64,000 nt of DNA from Ophiura sarsii (taxonomy: Eukaryota > Echinodermata > Ophiuroidea > Amphilepidida > Ophiuridae). The notes under the pieces were generated by a model. It saw only the letters and a list, made by a program, of their open reading frames with translations, had not been told where the DNA came from and made no database searches. The stretch is from positions 53,100,934 to 53,164,933 of the forward strand of contig CM069446.1 in assembly GCA_035610835.1 (NCBI GenBank), given 5' to 3'. How positions within the stretch are numbered: the stretch's first letter is position 1; each line of letters begins with the position of its first letter. This document shows, one piece after another, positions 1 through 21,001 of this stretch. Made by a program: the position numbers and the translations under genes.

Positions 1-529
1 CTAGACTTTACAGATAAAATTACTTTAAAGGAGATTCACAGCTAACAATATCAGTGGCAATATAATAAGCCATGAGATAATCTAAAAATGTCAATGGACA
101 TTCACTAAAAAAAAGTTAAAAAAAAGGAATGTGATGGTTGGAAGTTAACATATATTATTCATAGCTTTCATGTGTTTCAATGACTACCAAAATGTTACCT
201 CGAATGGTTGGTTTCAGAACAGTTATTCAATAGTCATAACAAAAACACTTTGTTTTATAAAGAAGGAAAGATGTAGCATGATTGCCTAATCATGATATCA
301 CCCAATATGATTATATGTTGTTATAATATAGAACGCACGATGTGAGCATGCGCAGTGTGCTTACTCGAGGAGTTCCAACATGTCAGTAGATAGAACAACA
401 ATGCGTGTCCGAGTGTCTTAATATTAGGCCATAATATACGAGTAAGAGAGACGTGCAACATCCCCTATACATTGTAGTAGGCAATAGGCATGTGTGAGAA
501 AATGCCAAAAAATATGTTTGTAAATGGCT

Positions 530-1520
530 AATTCCACGCGTTGCGGAATGACATTTACACACAAAAATCCACTTTCTTTTGGGTGTAAAACCCAGAGATT
601 TGTAGTTACTCCCCATTTTACAACTTTATTTGATTATTTAGCGATTGATACTCAAAAAATAAACCTAGGGAAAAAATTAGACTGCGCTTCCAAGTATCCT
701 AATTTGCATATGCAAATTTGCGTTGCGGAATGACGCAGACGATTGTTTTTTTTTTTACATGTTTACACAAAGTGAAAACTCTGTGAACTTTTTAGAGTGT
801 ATCATTATTGAAGTTACTTTTTAGAAGGTTTGAAGTGTTAGCTAACTGACAAAAGCATTTTCATAAAACTTAATCATCAGCTAGGATTTCTAGTAGGTCA
901 TCAAAAAATAAAAGTAGGTGTTGCTGAATGACGTTGCGGAATGACAGTGTGAATTTGTGTGCAAAACTCAATAGAGAAAAGAAAAAACATGTTTTTATGC
1001 TTTAATATGCATAAAAAATAAAAGAAAGAGTAATCAGTGGCATTTCATATGTTACAAATTTGTGAATACAAGTAACCCAACTATTTTCACATTGAAATCA
1101 TCATTTAGAGGTAAAGTAGCCATGATTTTGTGATAAAGTTGCCGAATTCAACAGCTTGCACATCAAAGTTGCCTAATTCAGCAAATTATGAGTTTTCATC
1201 AATTTTGAAACTTTTTTAGAAGTTTAGAGTCCATATTTGAATGAATTATCATAAATAAGGATGATCTTATACCAAGTACACAACAATATCACAATTTGCT
1301 CAATAAATTACCTAAATATAGGGAATTAATACCTTTGTCATTCCGCAACACGTCATTCCACAACGCTCGTTAGGGCTATTAATTAACAGAATTTTCCAAT
1401 TTTTTTTTGATCATTGTAAAGCATGTCAATTGTGTGCAGAGAAAAAATAGTTAAATGAAAATAGGGTACATTTTTTTCTTGCTATCCTAAAAAATTGTAC
1501 TTTTGCGTTGCGGAATGACA
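530..1520. repeat. Cluster of TGCGGAATGAC motifs
   Basis: The 13-mer GTTGCGGAATGAC or a one-base variant recurs at about 540, 721, 905 and 917 and again at 1506 on the plus strand, and at about 1337 and 1353 on the minus strand. Several copies are preceded by GC, giving GCGTTGCGGAATGAC near both ends of the stretch. The DNA between copies is AT-rich and shows no gene. It is probably a degraded interspersed repeat with internal motif copies; I cannot assign a family. Confidence 0.5.
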
Positions 1521-2157
1521 TGAGATTATGCATACTAATTACCTGGATTAACGAGACTAATCGGCCGTTGATCAAAATTAAATTTATATCAACACTTTTC
1601 CCATCAGTACTACTATTGTGCCTGACATTTATTTAAACATCATACCTATGTGTCTAAAAGATATGGAATAAATAAAAACAAGCCTTTTCACTGAAATGCA
1701 AATTTATGCTAATTAGTTTATACATCAAAAAACATAGTATCGCTAAACAAACTAAAAATTCCTGAACTTTGGACTCTTGCCTACATTATAGGCATAGAAT
1801 TAAACTTTGGATGCACATTTGAAATTTTGGCTATTTGGTTGACATTTGCTTGGAATTATATCAAACTGTTCCTGAGAGCAAAAAAGTTAATGGTTGAGTT
1901 TCTACCCGATGCTTAGTTTCCAAGATATAGAGCAAAAAGGTAAAAAGGTCAATATTTTCCTAAATTCTTTTGTACAAATTCAGGGTTCACCAACAATGCT
2001 CAAAAATAGATCATGTATTGTAGGTCAAAATGGCTGACAAAAAGCCGGTTTGCACCACCCTGTATTTGTTTACTATATGAAGTCTGTACAGAAAGCGACT
2101 CAGGAACATATAATATGAACTTCCTGAATAATCTATTGTATTCAAACCATGCATATA

Positions 2158-2410
2158 TGAGACCTGTCATCACAAAATGAGAGTTAAGTTGGAAAATTAG
2201 ATTCTGAGGTTTATCCAGATTCAGAATGCCCAGAAAACAAGCTTTAAAATGATATGCAACATGTCATAATTCCTCAATGTATTCCTGATCAAAAATCAAA
2301 TTGAATAGACAAAAATTCCTTTGTTTTGTATTGTTTTTTGGCATGTTCATTAGACCATATCTCCTAATCACACTGGCGACTTAACGCTCATTTTGTGGTG
2401 ACAGGTCTCA
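2158..2410. mobile_element. MITE, TA-flanked, Tc1/mariner-like
   Basis: The ends are inverted repeats of about 35 bp starting TGAGACCTGTCATCAC on the left and ending GTGGTGACAGGTCTCA on the right, and both are bordered by TA. There is no coding capacity. The TA duplication suggests a Tc1/mariner-type transposase acting in trans. It lies about 300 bp upstream of the Toll-like receptor. Confidence 0.6.
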
Positions 2411-2721
2411 TATACCAAAGGAAGGAATGACACTGTTATTTCTGTCAACAAACCGATACCGAGAGGAAACTAGGAGTGGGAAGTCGATTACATTTTGTAC
2501 CGTAGTAAAAGATGATATTTTCATGGTGGTTATAATTTCGTGTATTTCACAGAAATGGATATGAACCAGCAAAATTAATAACCTACGTTTAAATGAAAAG
2601 ACATTTCTAATGTAGTAGCCAGCGAGATATTAGCAAGTTACCATTTCATCTCTCTGAGTCTCTGGTATTAGTGAGTCGTATTTGCCATTTCATCTCTCAA
2701 AGATATTACCGCCTCATTATC

Positions 2722-5704
2722 ATGTCCGACCCAACTGTATCAGCAAAGCTACTGTTTCTGGTAATGATTAGTGGTTTACAGGTGAGCTATATTCATGCAG
2801 AGTCACACTCACCATGTAAGATGTATAAACGCACCAGCTATGATTGCCAGGAGAGAAAATTCTATTCCATACCGATTCTTCCAGCAAAGCAGATTACTGG
2901 GCTTCAACTGCACGGCAATAGTCTCACTGTGATCACAAACTATAGCTTCCACGAGCACCCGGAGCTCGAGGAGATAGATCTTAGTTTCAATGATCTCGTA
3001 GTAATCGAGGAGTTTGCCTTTAGTGGACTGCGCAACTTGACTACACTTTCACTTGCCACCAATATGATAGAATACCTACCCGCGAATGCCTTCCTGGACC
3101 TGATCCAATTGCAGAAGCTTTATCTTGACGGGAATTGGTTTCATAGCATACCTCGGGCTTCACTGGCAATGCTGCCGGAATTAATTACATTAGATATAAA
3201 CACTTTGAGGAATTCTAGAATCGGTATGAAAATTGCTTCAATTGACAATATACTAATCTTAACTTTGATAAACAGTTCTTTTACAAATCTCCCAAATTAT
3301 GTGAACGAACTGACAACAGTCTTTGGTCCATCACCATTGAAACAACTCACGAACCTCAGTGTTCCATGTGTTCCGTTCAATCAACTAAAATCGGTGAATT
3401 CTAAACTGATACATCTGACGGTCGCATGTAATCGTTGGATGCTGACCAAAGTCAGTAGGACTATCACCATAGTCAACAGACAATCTCTAAAAGATCTGCG
3501 TAGATTCAAGGCTTTGGAGTTCTTGAAACTGGGACATGAAATATTATCTATAGAGGCAGCAGCATTCTCATGGGCTAAACCACTTAAGCAATTGGATCTC
3601 AGTTCTAATCACATTTGGCATATCAGCTCAAAAGCATTTACCAACTTGACATGCTTAGAGACCTTAGATCTTTCTTTTAACAATCTTCAGAATATATCAT
3701 CTTTTGCATTCATCAACCTATCAAACTTGAAATTTCTGAAGCTCAAAAACAATTTACTTCAGCATATACAATATGGTACATTTATCAACCTAGTGGGTCT
3801 GGAAACCCTAGACTTTCACACTAACTATATTCAAAATATATCATCTGGAGCATTTCTCAACCTGGGGAAATTGGTCAATCTCGATCTTGGAAGTAACGAA
3901 ATTCAGCAAGTCCAATCTGATGCATTCAATGGCTTGACTAATTTGAAAACTTTAGAGTTGTCATCTAATCAAATACAATATATCGCAGGAAACGACACAC
4001 ATCCTTTTGGCGCAGCCTCCAGTCTAACCGATTTACTCCTAAACGACAATCCATTATCCAATGAATTCCTTCGCACAGAATTGAATTTACCCCATCTTGC
4101 ACAATTGTCTTTGATAATGCATGATACATTATCTTCACACATTGAAGATTACAGAAATCTTTCTCAATTCCCAGTTCTGAGAACGTTAATATATATACGC
4201 AAATACATTCCAACCACCTTTAACAAGTGACATGCTACCTGCTTCCATATGTTACCTTGACATAACTTTAATTTTTCCAGAATTGTTTTTTCCCATTGAT
4301 TTAGATTTTAGTCTTTTTAGGAATTTAAGTGCAGTGAGAATATTTACAGAGGTTGGCAGGGTCTGTGGTCATTTTAATATTCCTGCGTTCGGTAATTCTA
4401 CTTCGCTCACATCACTAAAAATTACAAATATTTGTCCAAACGGTGATTACTTTCCGTTCATGAATTTCCCTAATTTGTTCAAGTTAATTTTGAACCATAA
4501 TGACTTGAATTTTTTTCCGGATTATCTCGAAGTCACAAATGTTGAATATCTCGATCTCAGTTTTAACAGTATAAAAGTAATACATGCAGAGACAATGGTG
4601 ACATATACAAAGCTCAGAACGCTGACCCTTTCGCATAACAAACTTTTGTCCATGATATTTGTCAAACCCTTGATGTCCACTTTGATGCATTTAGACCTGC
4701 CTGAGAATAGCATAACTAAAATACCAGATGACATCTTCCAAAATGCCTCAAATTTGTGGTGGCTGGACATGACCGGCAATCCGTTTGACTGCACTTGCCT
4801 AAGTGGAGTAACCTACTTCAATGCTTGGTTTGATAAAGATACTGCCGTATATGTGGTAGGAATTGACATTGGCCATAATCAGTGCTTTTTTCCTCCTAAT
4901 CTTACAGGTATTGAAATATGGGACGTTGAATTAGATTGTGCCCCCCAAATTTATACACCCAGAAATAACACCCTAAACCTTCCCCTTATTTTGGGTACAA
5001 GCATTTCACTAATTGTCATTATAGCGATCATTGTCTTTGTCGGTATCAGGTGTTACTGGCGAATCCGATACAAACTGTTTCAACTGCAACATCGCAGAAG
5101 ACACCACGATTATGTCGATGAAAATGATCTGGACGACATCGTCGACGGTAACGTTGATGTCGTCGCCGATGATGACATGGACCACGAGGGAGCTCGTCCA
5201 CTGCGATTCGATGCCTACGTTGCTTACCATGACAACGACGAGGACTGGGTATTGGACAAATTAATTAAACACATCGAAGGGGAGTACCTCACGGCAGATG
5301 GGGAAGTGGTACAAAACGATGAGCAAGAAGAAAGAATGGTGTTACACATTCCACAAAGAGACACAGCTGCGGGTCAGCCTCGCATCGCTGCCTTAACCGA
5401 TGCCATTCAACGCAGCACAAAAACTATCCTTGTCTTATCGCGCAGTTTCATGGCATGCGAGTGGTGTTACAAGCAGATGCAGGTGGCCTTTGAGAGGCTA
5501 TTTGCCGAAGGTCGAGACGTCATCATTCTGGTTCTATTGGAGGATATTCCATACGAGCAGATGACACGAGAACTAAGAAAACTACTACGAAGAAAACGCT
5601 ATCTAAAGTGGCCTGATGATGCGGTTGGTCGATGCTTGTTTTGGGGACGATTACGACAGAAAATCAAGAAACCAGCGCTTGTGGATCGCCGTTTTGAAAT
5701 TTAA
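2722..5704 (+). pseudogene. Toll-like receptor, single exon, one frameshift
   Basis: This encodes a Toll-like receptor, a membrane pattern-recognition receptor that signals through a cytoplasmic TIR domain. The ATG at 2722 is chosen because it opens a hydrophobic signal peptide (KLLFLVMISGL). Many LRRs follow, then in the second half a C-terminal Cys cap (CTC...C...C), one transmembrane helix (about residues 250-273 of the downstream frame) and a TIR domain with box 1 FDAYVAY and box 3 FW. There are no introns, as in sea urchin TLRs. The upstream frame stops at TGA 4228-4230. The downstream frame is open from about 4190 to the TAA at 5702-5704, so one +1 shift near 4190-4230 splits the LRR region. 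Everything else is intact, so this is either a very young pseudogene or a base-calling error. Two oddities are a box 2 reading RDTAAG where RDxxPG is usual, and an Asp-rich juxtamembrane stretch before the TIR domain. Confidence 0.88.
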
Positions 5705-5887
5705 TTCATGCAAGCCGTAACACTTTATAAGAAACTTTTATTTAAAATCGTAAGAATTTGTACTTACTTGAGTGGTGGTTGCTTGAAACTCTTTGCTTGT
5801 TAATTGTTGTACTTCTATGACCCTACTTCAGCTGATTTGCTTTGTAAAGATTGCTTGATATAAGCAATCATAAAAGCAATTGATTGC
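5705..5887. other. TLR 3' flank with 50-bp direct repeat
   Basis: No gene is visible. A stretch of about 50 bp at 5800-5852, containing CTTCTATGACCCTACT, recurs in direct orientation at 7250-7303, so the intervening 1.4 kb of stacked MITEs lies between direct repeats. AAGCAATCA/TGATTGCTT palindromes begin here and continue between the MITEs. Confidence 0.5.
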
Positions 5888-5891
5888 TTAA

Positions 5892-6287
5892 AGGGGCACT
5901 AAGTGATGCGTTGGAGGCTGCGCCCTCAATTATGATAAAAACTGGGATTAGTATATTTTTATAATTGTATTACATGTATGAACTTACACCTATAAGGATT
6001 AAGAAAAATCAGCCCTCTTTGTACAAGAAAACGTCGATTCAAAAATGCTCGTACAGCCGCGACGAACATTTTACGTCCGACAGTATCCCCCTGCAGTACG
6101 TGTGATACATAACGCGAACCATATTTGCATAGAGGGCATTTTTTCAATAAATAGCGATATTGTTTTAATCAAGTTTTGCTGTGTTTTTGTTAGTAGAAAC
6201 AACAATAATGACAATTTTTAATGTTCATCTTGAATTCTGAAGTAAATTTTTAAACATTTAAACATTTCAACACCACTTAATGTCCCT
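5892..6287. mobile_element. TTAA-flanked MITE, family R3 copy a
   Basis: The unit begins AGGGGCACTAAG and ends CTTAATGTCCCT with TTAA on both sides (5888-5891 and 6288-6291). It is related in inverted orientation to 6718-7061 and to the split copy at 31308-32717. It has no ORF of note. The TTAA target resembles that used by piggyBac-type transposases. Confidence 0.6.
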
Positions 6288-6358
6288 TTAATATAAGCAA
6301 TCATAAAAGCAATTTGATTGCTTAATATAAGCAATCATATAAGCAATCGATTGCTTAA

Positions 6359-6713
6359 GGTTGGTGTCAACCCCAAAAATGTGAAAAATAGAGAGCGCCG
6401 TAACTTTTAAACTATAACTGTGATGAATGTAAAAGTATACATTTATGGAATGGAAATGAGTCAGAGATTCCATTTTTGATATCAAATTTCACTAAAAATG
6501 TAGATTTTTGACAAAATGGCAAAAAATCACTTTTTTGGTAAACAAATTCTTGGACAGGCTACAAAAGTCAATTTTGAGTTAAAAATGCTGAAATTTGCTA
6601 GAAACCATGTTAAGACAAAACTCTAAGAGCGGTATTTTTAATTTTTAATTTTAGGCCTTACATTTTTAAAATTTTGACCAAAAAGTGCAAAAAAAGTGGG
6701 GTTGACACCAACC
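6359..6713. mobile_element. TTAA-flanked hairpin MITE, family R2 copy a
   Basis: The terminal inverted repeat is GGTTGGTGTCAACCCC and its complement, with TTAA at 6355-6358 and 6714-6717. The interior is partly self-complementary. A diverged copy lies at 13319-13857. Its right TTAA is also the left TTAA of the next element, so the two abut. Confidence 0.65.
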
Positions 6714-6717
6714 TTAA

Positions 6718-7061
6718 AGGGACACAATGTCATGTTGAATTTTAATTAATTTATTTCAGAATTCAAGATGAACATTAAAAATTGCCATTATTGTTGTTTC
6801 TACTAAAAAAAACCCAGCAAAACTTGATTAAAACAATGTTTTAAATATGTTGGAATACCACCCTTAACCATGTAAAATGCTGGTTGCGGCTCTACCAGTA
6901 TTTTTGAATCAACGTTTTGTTGTACAAAGAGGGCTGATTTTTCTTAATCCTTATGTAAGTTCATACATGTAATACAATTGTAAAAATATACAAATCCCAG
7001 TTTTTATCATATATTTTGGTAATTGAGGGCGTTGCCTCGATCCACATCTCTTAATGCCCCT
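6718..7061. mobile_element. TTAA-flanked MITE, family R3 copy b (inverted)
   Basis: This is the inverted relative of 5892-6287, starting AGGGACAC and ending AATGCCCC. It is flanked by TTAA (6714-6717 and 7062-7065) and abuts the R2 hairpin element. Confidence 0.6.
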
Positions 7062-8049
7062 TTAATACAATGACGCCTTAATATGATGCCTTAATATAAG
7101 GCATCATAAAATACATTGATTGCTTAGCTCATTTAAATATTTCGGGCTGTATGATGCCTTACCGATTGCTTATAACCAATCGGTACGAACAAGGCATTGA
7201 TGCTTTAGTGATGCCTAAGGTGATTGCTTAGCAATTGCTTGTTTTTTTTTATAAGGAATTGTTGTACATGTACTTCTATGACCCTACTCCAGCTGATTAT
7301 CTTTGTAAAGATATCAACCAAATTCAGGAATATTGTGGCTTTCATCTTAAAATATATTTAATTTTTTTTAAAAGTGTCTGTTTTAAAAAACAGAGACTAG
7401 CCTGGGGCTACTGCGAACGTGGTAATTTTCATATGTTAAATTTTTCTCTTTACAGATTTTGAACCATTTTGTTTGTTTTTAAATTTGTAAATAAAAAAAT
7501 AATTATGTTGAAAACAAGCAGTTAAATTGAATTACTTATACATAGTAACTGGCAGTTTTATGCTCACCAACCATTTCTGGTGGAGGCAATCATCAGACTG
7601 GTGTACATCTAATTACAAAAATTAGTCAATGAATCGATCATTGACTAATTTTAGCAATTTTAGCAAAATTTAAAAAATCAAGTCAAAAACTTCCTTGAGC
7701 CACCCCTTAAGTCTTCTTAAGTTCCCCAACTTTTAAGCCTTTTTTCTCTTATTGTATTATTTCCCGAAGCTGTTAGATGAGCGGGTGCTAAAAAAGCCAT
7801 AACTTTTGAACGATATGTCTGATTTGGATAACTAATGCATTAAAATAAATGTTAGATAACTGGCTTTATAATACATAAAAATCTCAATTTTGATTTCTGA
7901 GCCAAGTTCCACCTTTTGATGTGACATGTCACTGCGAGATATCACCCACAGAGTGTCCTGTTGTTCATGCTATGGAAGTAATTTAGGTTTCTGATAGCCT
8001 GTGTATCGTTAAACTCTATTACTTCCTGAAGCAGGAAAAACTCTGTATA

Positions 8050-8669
8050 CAGGGTGAGTAAAAAAAAAAAATACTCACAAGTAAAATCATTATTAAAAAT
8101 ATTTGTTATCAGAATATGAAGGCAGCCAAAGTATGCGCCAATAGATGCATTTATTCACTATCATTAGCAAAAAGAATCATGACATTTCATGGTACCGTTT
8201 ACCATATGACTATTTTGGTAAAGTTACTGCCTTTTGAAACCAAACACAATATTGAATATTTTACTCAATAGAGCTAGATATTATTATGATCAAGTGGATT
8301 CATAATAGATAGAAAATATAGCAAATCTTGTTCGGTTTATAAAATGTTCACTTTTACGCGAATGAGCATAAGATATGTTTACCACAACCAATTTCAACCA
8401 ACTAAAATTTTTTTTAGTATTATGTCTGTAGTGTATAATATGATGTATTGGCGTATAACTTGTTGTAGTTTATGACATTTTGCCATTGTACAGCGCCTTG
8501 AGGTGTATTCGTATGGCGCTTTAAAATGTGTTTTTATTATTATTATTATTATTATTAGAAAGCTAATGAGATAAAACCCGTCTGCCTCACTAAAAATCTG
8601 TGATAGTTTTGCACAGATTTTAAAATATAAAATCCCAAATTTGAGTACACTTTTTGTTGACTCACCCTG
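8050..8669. mobile_element. TA-flanked MITE (CAGGGTGAGT ends)
   Basis: The ends are CAGGGTGAGTNAA and TTGTTGACTCACCCTG with TA on both sides, a typical short non-autonomous Tc1/mariner-like structure. An ATT microsatellite lies near 8530-8558. No transposase is encoded. Confidence 0.6.
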
Positions 8670-8871
8670 TATGTGTGCTTGGTTGGGCATGGCTACCAAA
8701 GCATGATCCAATCAGCTGTCACGATTTCAGGATAATGTATTTGGCCTTTGTTCGGATGCCAAGGCAGTGGCCCAGCATTCCCCGCAAACAGGTTGACTTG
8801 CCCTTTAAGTGCCAACCTCTGGGTCAGTCGGTCCATATTTTTTTATATACATGTACATGTATTTGTTTTAA

Positions 8872-9527
8872 GGGGGGACTTAAGGAAGTTTTTTTGAAAT
8901 TTTGTGAGTGCTGTAATTATTGAACTATGACTCAAAAGTATACATTTTGGAAAGGAAATGGATCAGAGAATCCAAATTTGGCATCAATTTTGATCAAAAA
9001 TGTTGATTTTTTTTGGAGAAAATCACAACAACAAGAAAAATCACAAAAAAAAAACAAAAAAAAAAAATCATTTTTTTGGACAAAGCTAACAAAAATAATT
9101 TTGTGTATAAAATGCCCAAAACTCTTGATGATGATATAAAGACATTAACTTAGAAACAAAAAGTGCCCCCCCCCCAAAAAAAAAGAAAATCCATTTTTTC
9201 CGGTCAAAATTTCAAAAAATATTAGATTAGGTTTTAAAAAAATTAAATGTTTCTAAGTTAATGTCTTTACATCATCATCATCAAGAGATTTGGGTATTTT
9301 ATATTCAAAATTATTTTTGTTAGCTTTGTCCAAAAAAAATTGGGTCAAAAAAGTGAATTTTGTGATTTTCTCAAAATCTTTGGTCAAAATTGACGCCAAA
9401 TTTGGATTCTCTGATCCATTTTCTTTCCAAAGTTATATACTTTTATAATGCATTTGATTACTAGATCAATAATTACAGCACTCACAAATTTCAAAAAATC
9501 AGATCAAAAACTTCCTTGAGTCCCCCA
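8872..9527. mobile_element. Long-hairpin TTAA element
   Basis: Almost the whole unit is an inverted repeat of about 300 bp per arm around a short C- and A-rich centre near 9165-9185. The ends are GGGGGGACTTAAGGAAG and CTTCCTTGAGTCCCCC, flanked by TTAA. A lone right-arm fragment of the same family is visible at about 7665-7730. The transcript would fold into a very long double-stranded RNA. Confidence 0.6.
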
Positions 9528-9676
9528 TTAACCCTTACAGCCCGCACCCCATGAAATCCCATTTCCCAGCCTGTCGGTTCCACCTGGCGCTGAGGTTTTT
9601 GGGTGAAATAATGGCCCCGGGCTACATAGCTGGGCGAATACACTCGCCCAGCATAGCTCCCCCCCCCCCCCCCCCC

Positions 9677-9754
9677 CCCCCCCGTGGCTCAGTTGGTAGA
9701 GCGTTCGACTTGTAACCGAGAGGTCGTGGGTTCAAACCCCGGGGCGTGGCACCT
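9677..9754 (+). tRNA. tRNA-like sequence, Thr(TGT)-type, degenerate
   Basis: The D arm (GGCTCAGTTGGTAGAGC), an anticodon loop CTTGTAA with anticodon TGT, and a B box GGTTCAAACCC are recognisable, ending GGCGTGGCACC. The 5' acceptor side is replaced by a run of about 23 C residues, so the acceptor stem does not pair. It is therefore more likely a tRNA-derived SINE head or pseudogene than a working tRNA gene. Confidence 0.5.
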
Positions 9755-11041
9755 CTTGTTGTGTGTGTTTTTTTTGCTTGAAATTTTTTTTGTTGGAAAA
9801 TCCTTCAAAAGTGTTAGGGTTAAGATAACCAAACAGATACTACCCAAGAACACAGAATTTACTAATTAACAAATAAGTGAGTCATTGACAATTTTATATG
9901 TTTATGATATTTAAAATAGTTTTTCTCTACCGTGACATTTGAATTGTTATTATATTAGTTAAATATTAGTTTGGTGGAAAATAAATGAGCTTATGAGGAT
10001 GAATTGAAAATTCAAGTGCATTTTCTATCATGTAATATTTAATGGTGTGATCACAAACGATACGGTATAAAAATAAAAAAATCTTAGGGGAAATCCCTCG
10101 CTGAATTCAGCAGACTGGCATGGTGGATTTCTGGGTGTTGATCACTTATTTATTGTGTTAATATGTTCAAGTGTCTATTTTAAAATGTCAACATGTCATT
10201 GATTTTTAGAGAGTGTCCTAGAAAAAGATAATTGCACATTTTATGTAGTGCTTTCCATTTGTTGATATTTGTCTGGAGAACACATTCTTGAAGAGTAACA
10301 TGGACATTGTTATTGAAAGTTGTTTGCACTAAATGTGTTTCAAAATGTCTGAATGTGAATTTGTATTTTGTGTGATTTTATTTATTTAATATATTGTTCC
10401 TTTTAAATAAATCGAACATTAATACCTGAAAATGGTTGAATATATTTTATTAAATACAAATATGTGTATAAATTGTGCAGAGTCGTGTTTTGACACAACA
10501 TTGGCAGGTATAGAGGGCGCCGCTATATGTTGATGAAATTGCTGTTATTTGAAATCCTGCAAAATAATGAATAATGAATAACAAAAAGTTGCCTCATTAT
10601 GGTTTGGAAAAATTGTTACGGGAAACATAACATTGACTTTCATGTGCCTTGATGATTAGACGTTGTCAGATCTAACTTGCTCCCATTTCATGTACTTTAC
10701 TTATTTGTCTTGAGACTTTATAGTCGCATCTAATATAAAAACAGGGAGACGTTGAAAAATAAATTGTGCTCCAGTTTGCTTCAACGCAACCACAATACAA
10801 AAAACAAATACATAATATCAAATTACATAATTTATGTATGAGGATGGATTAAATTACCGTACTTGAAAATGACTTTCAGATGATTAATTGATTTATTTTT
10901 TCATGTTCAATATCGACTATTCTTTGATAGGTTCTCTCAAGACTGCACCGTCCGAAAATTCCTTGGTACCACACCATACTGATACTAAAAAGTAAACCCA
11001 TAACTGTTCAAAGTTATGATACCTGGTTGTATGGTTATTAC

Positions 11042-11244
11042 CAGTGGCATAACTAGGGTCTTCAATTTGATGAGGGGGGGGGGGGGGGCATGAGGGGAGA
11101 CAGGCCTGTTATCAGGGGAGGGGGGCGTAACCAACTTTTTATGACATACGTAGGGTTTGTCATTTCATTTGGGGGGGGGGGGGGGCATCAGGGAGGCCAA
11201 GTCCTCTGGCAGGGGGGGGGGGGGCAAATCCCCCCATGCCACTG
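11042..11244. mobile_element. hAT-like MITE with 8-bp target duplication
   Basis: The ends are CAGTGGCATAACTAGGG and CCCCATGCCACTG. Flanking 8-mers are GTTATTAC (11034-11041) and GTTATAAC (11245-11252), differing at one base. The interior carries several long G runs. A diverged relative lies at 30780-31003. Confidence 0.7.
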
Positions 11245-11317
11245 GTTATAACCTTTTTTCAAGGGTTATGACCACACAGCCAGTGCCCTGTTGCATAAAA
11301 GTTAAGATTCTTCTTAA

Positions 11318-11681
11318 AGGTATATTATGTGATCTTTTCCAGGGGGGGGGGGCTCTATTTATGATTTTTTTAGAAGGTAGATTTTCTTGCAGATTTACAT
11401 TTCTGATCATAAATCATGAATATATTCTGAGTTACAGAGCAATACAATTCCTAATTACTTCAAAATCATGGTTTAAAGAGTGAAAATAAACCAAGACAGT
11501 TTATTTTTCACTCTAAATTCACTCTAACACCATGATTTTGATGTAATTAGGAATGGTATCGCTCTGTAACTCAGAATATAATTATGATTTATGATCAGAA
11601 ATGTAAAACTGCAAGAAAATCAACTTTCTAAACAAAATCATGAATAGAGGGCGCCCCTGGAAATTATCACATAATATGCCT
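11318..11681. mobile_element. TTAA-flanked MITE, family R1 copy 1
   Basis: The ends are AGGTATATTATGTGATC and its complement with TTAA on both sides. The unit is largely palindromic inside. Other copies are at 12415-12533, 12683-13055 and 19120-19492. Confidence 0.65.
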
Positions 11682-11871
11682 TTAAGTGACTTAAGAAGAG
11701 TAATTTTTGAACTCTTCTGAACAGATTGTTAAATAATTCTTCCTAAGTTTAGCTTAATAGAGTTGGACCCTTAAACTCTTTTTAAGATGAATCTTAACTT
11801 TTATGCAATAGGGCCCGTGTATCATTCATAACTTAAACAATATATTGAATTTTGTGCATTATGCATATTAA

Positions 11872-20403
<8,532 letters not shown>

Positions 20404-21001
20404 CATTTCATAACGTGGCTACTGTGGATCAAGTAGACTAAATCCCTCCCTGGATCTCCCATTTCCTACACAGCCTATAGTATGTTGCACAATATGAAGA
20501 CTGATATAGAGGGACTATTCAGCCTAAAGTTTGCAATAAGATACCAGGAATAATTTAATGCAGCTAATGGTAGCACTTGATAACATGGCTAAGTAGACTT
20601 AATCCTTCCCATCTCAAATCCTCACATCTACATCATTTACATGCAATGTTACAACAGCTAGAGGGACTATTCAACCTAAAGTTGTATATGCAAAACGATA
20701 CCAGAAATACAGTTAATGGTAGCACTTGATAACATGGCTGAATAGACTAAATCCTTCCCATCTCACATCCTCACATCTGCATCATTTATACACAATGTTA
20801 CAACACTTACAGATAGAGGGATTATTCAACCTACAGTTGTATATGCAATAATAGGTTTACTATGAATAGTTGAGGACAGCTACTATGATAGGCTGTAGGG
20901 ATCATGGGATCAAGGTGACTAAATATCTTCTCCTTTCGTCATTCATTTATATACAATGTTTGTTTTTTAAGATGGTCAAATTTACAAAATTACAAATATA
21001 T

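Noticed and set aside
3965..5264. Open frames overlapping the TLR on the minus strand and in the Asp-rich linker region
   Set aside because: Shadows of the TLR coding sequence with no independent signal.
10920..10965. Candidate TFB1M first exon around CTCTCAAGACTGCACCGTC
   Set aside because: No frame gives an LSQNFL-type motif and no donor of the required phase follows.
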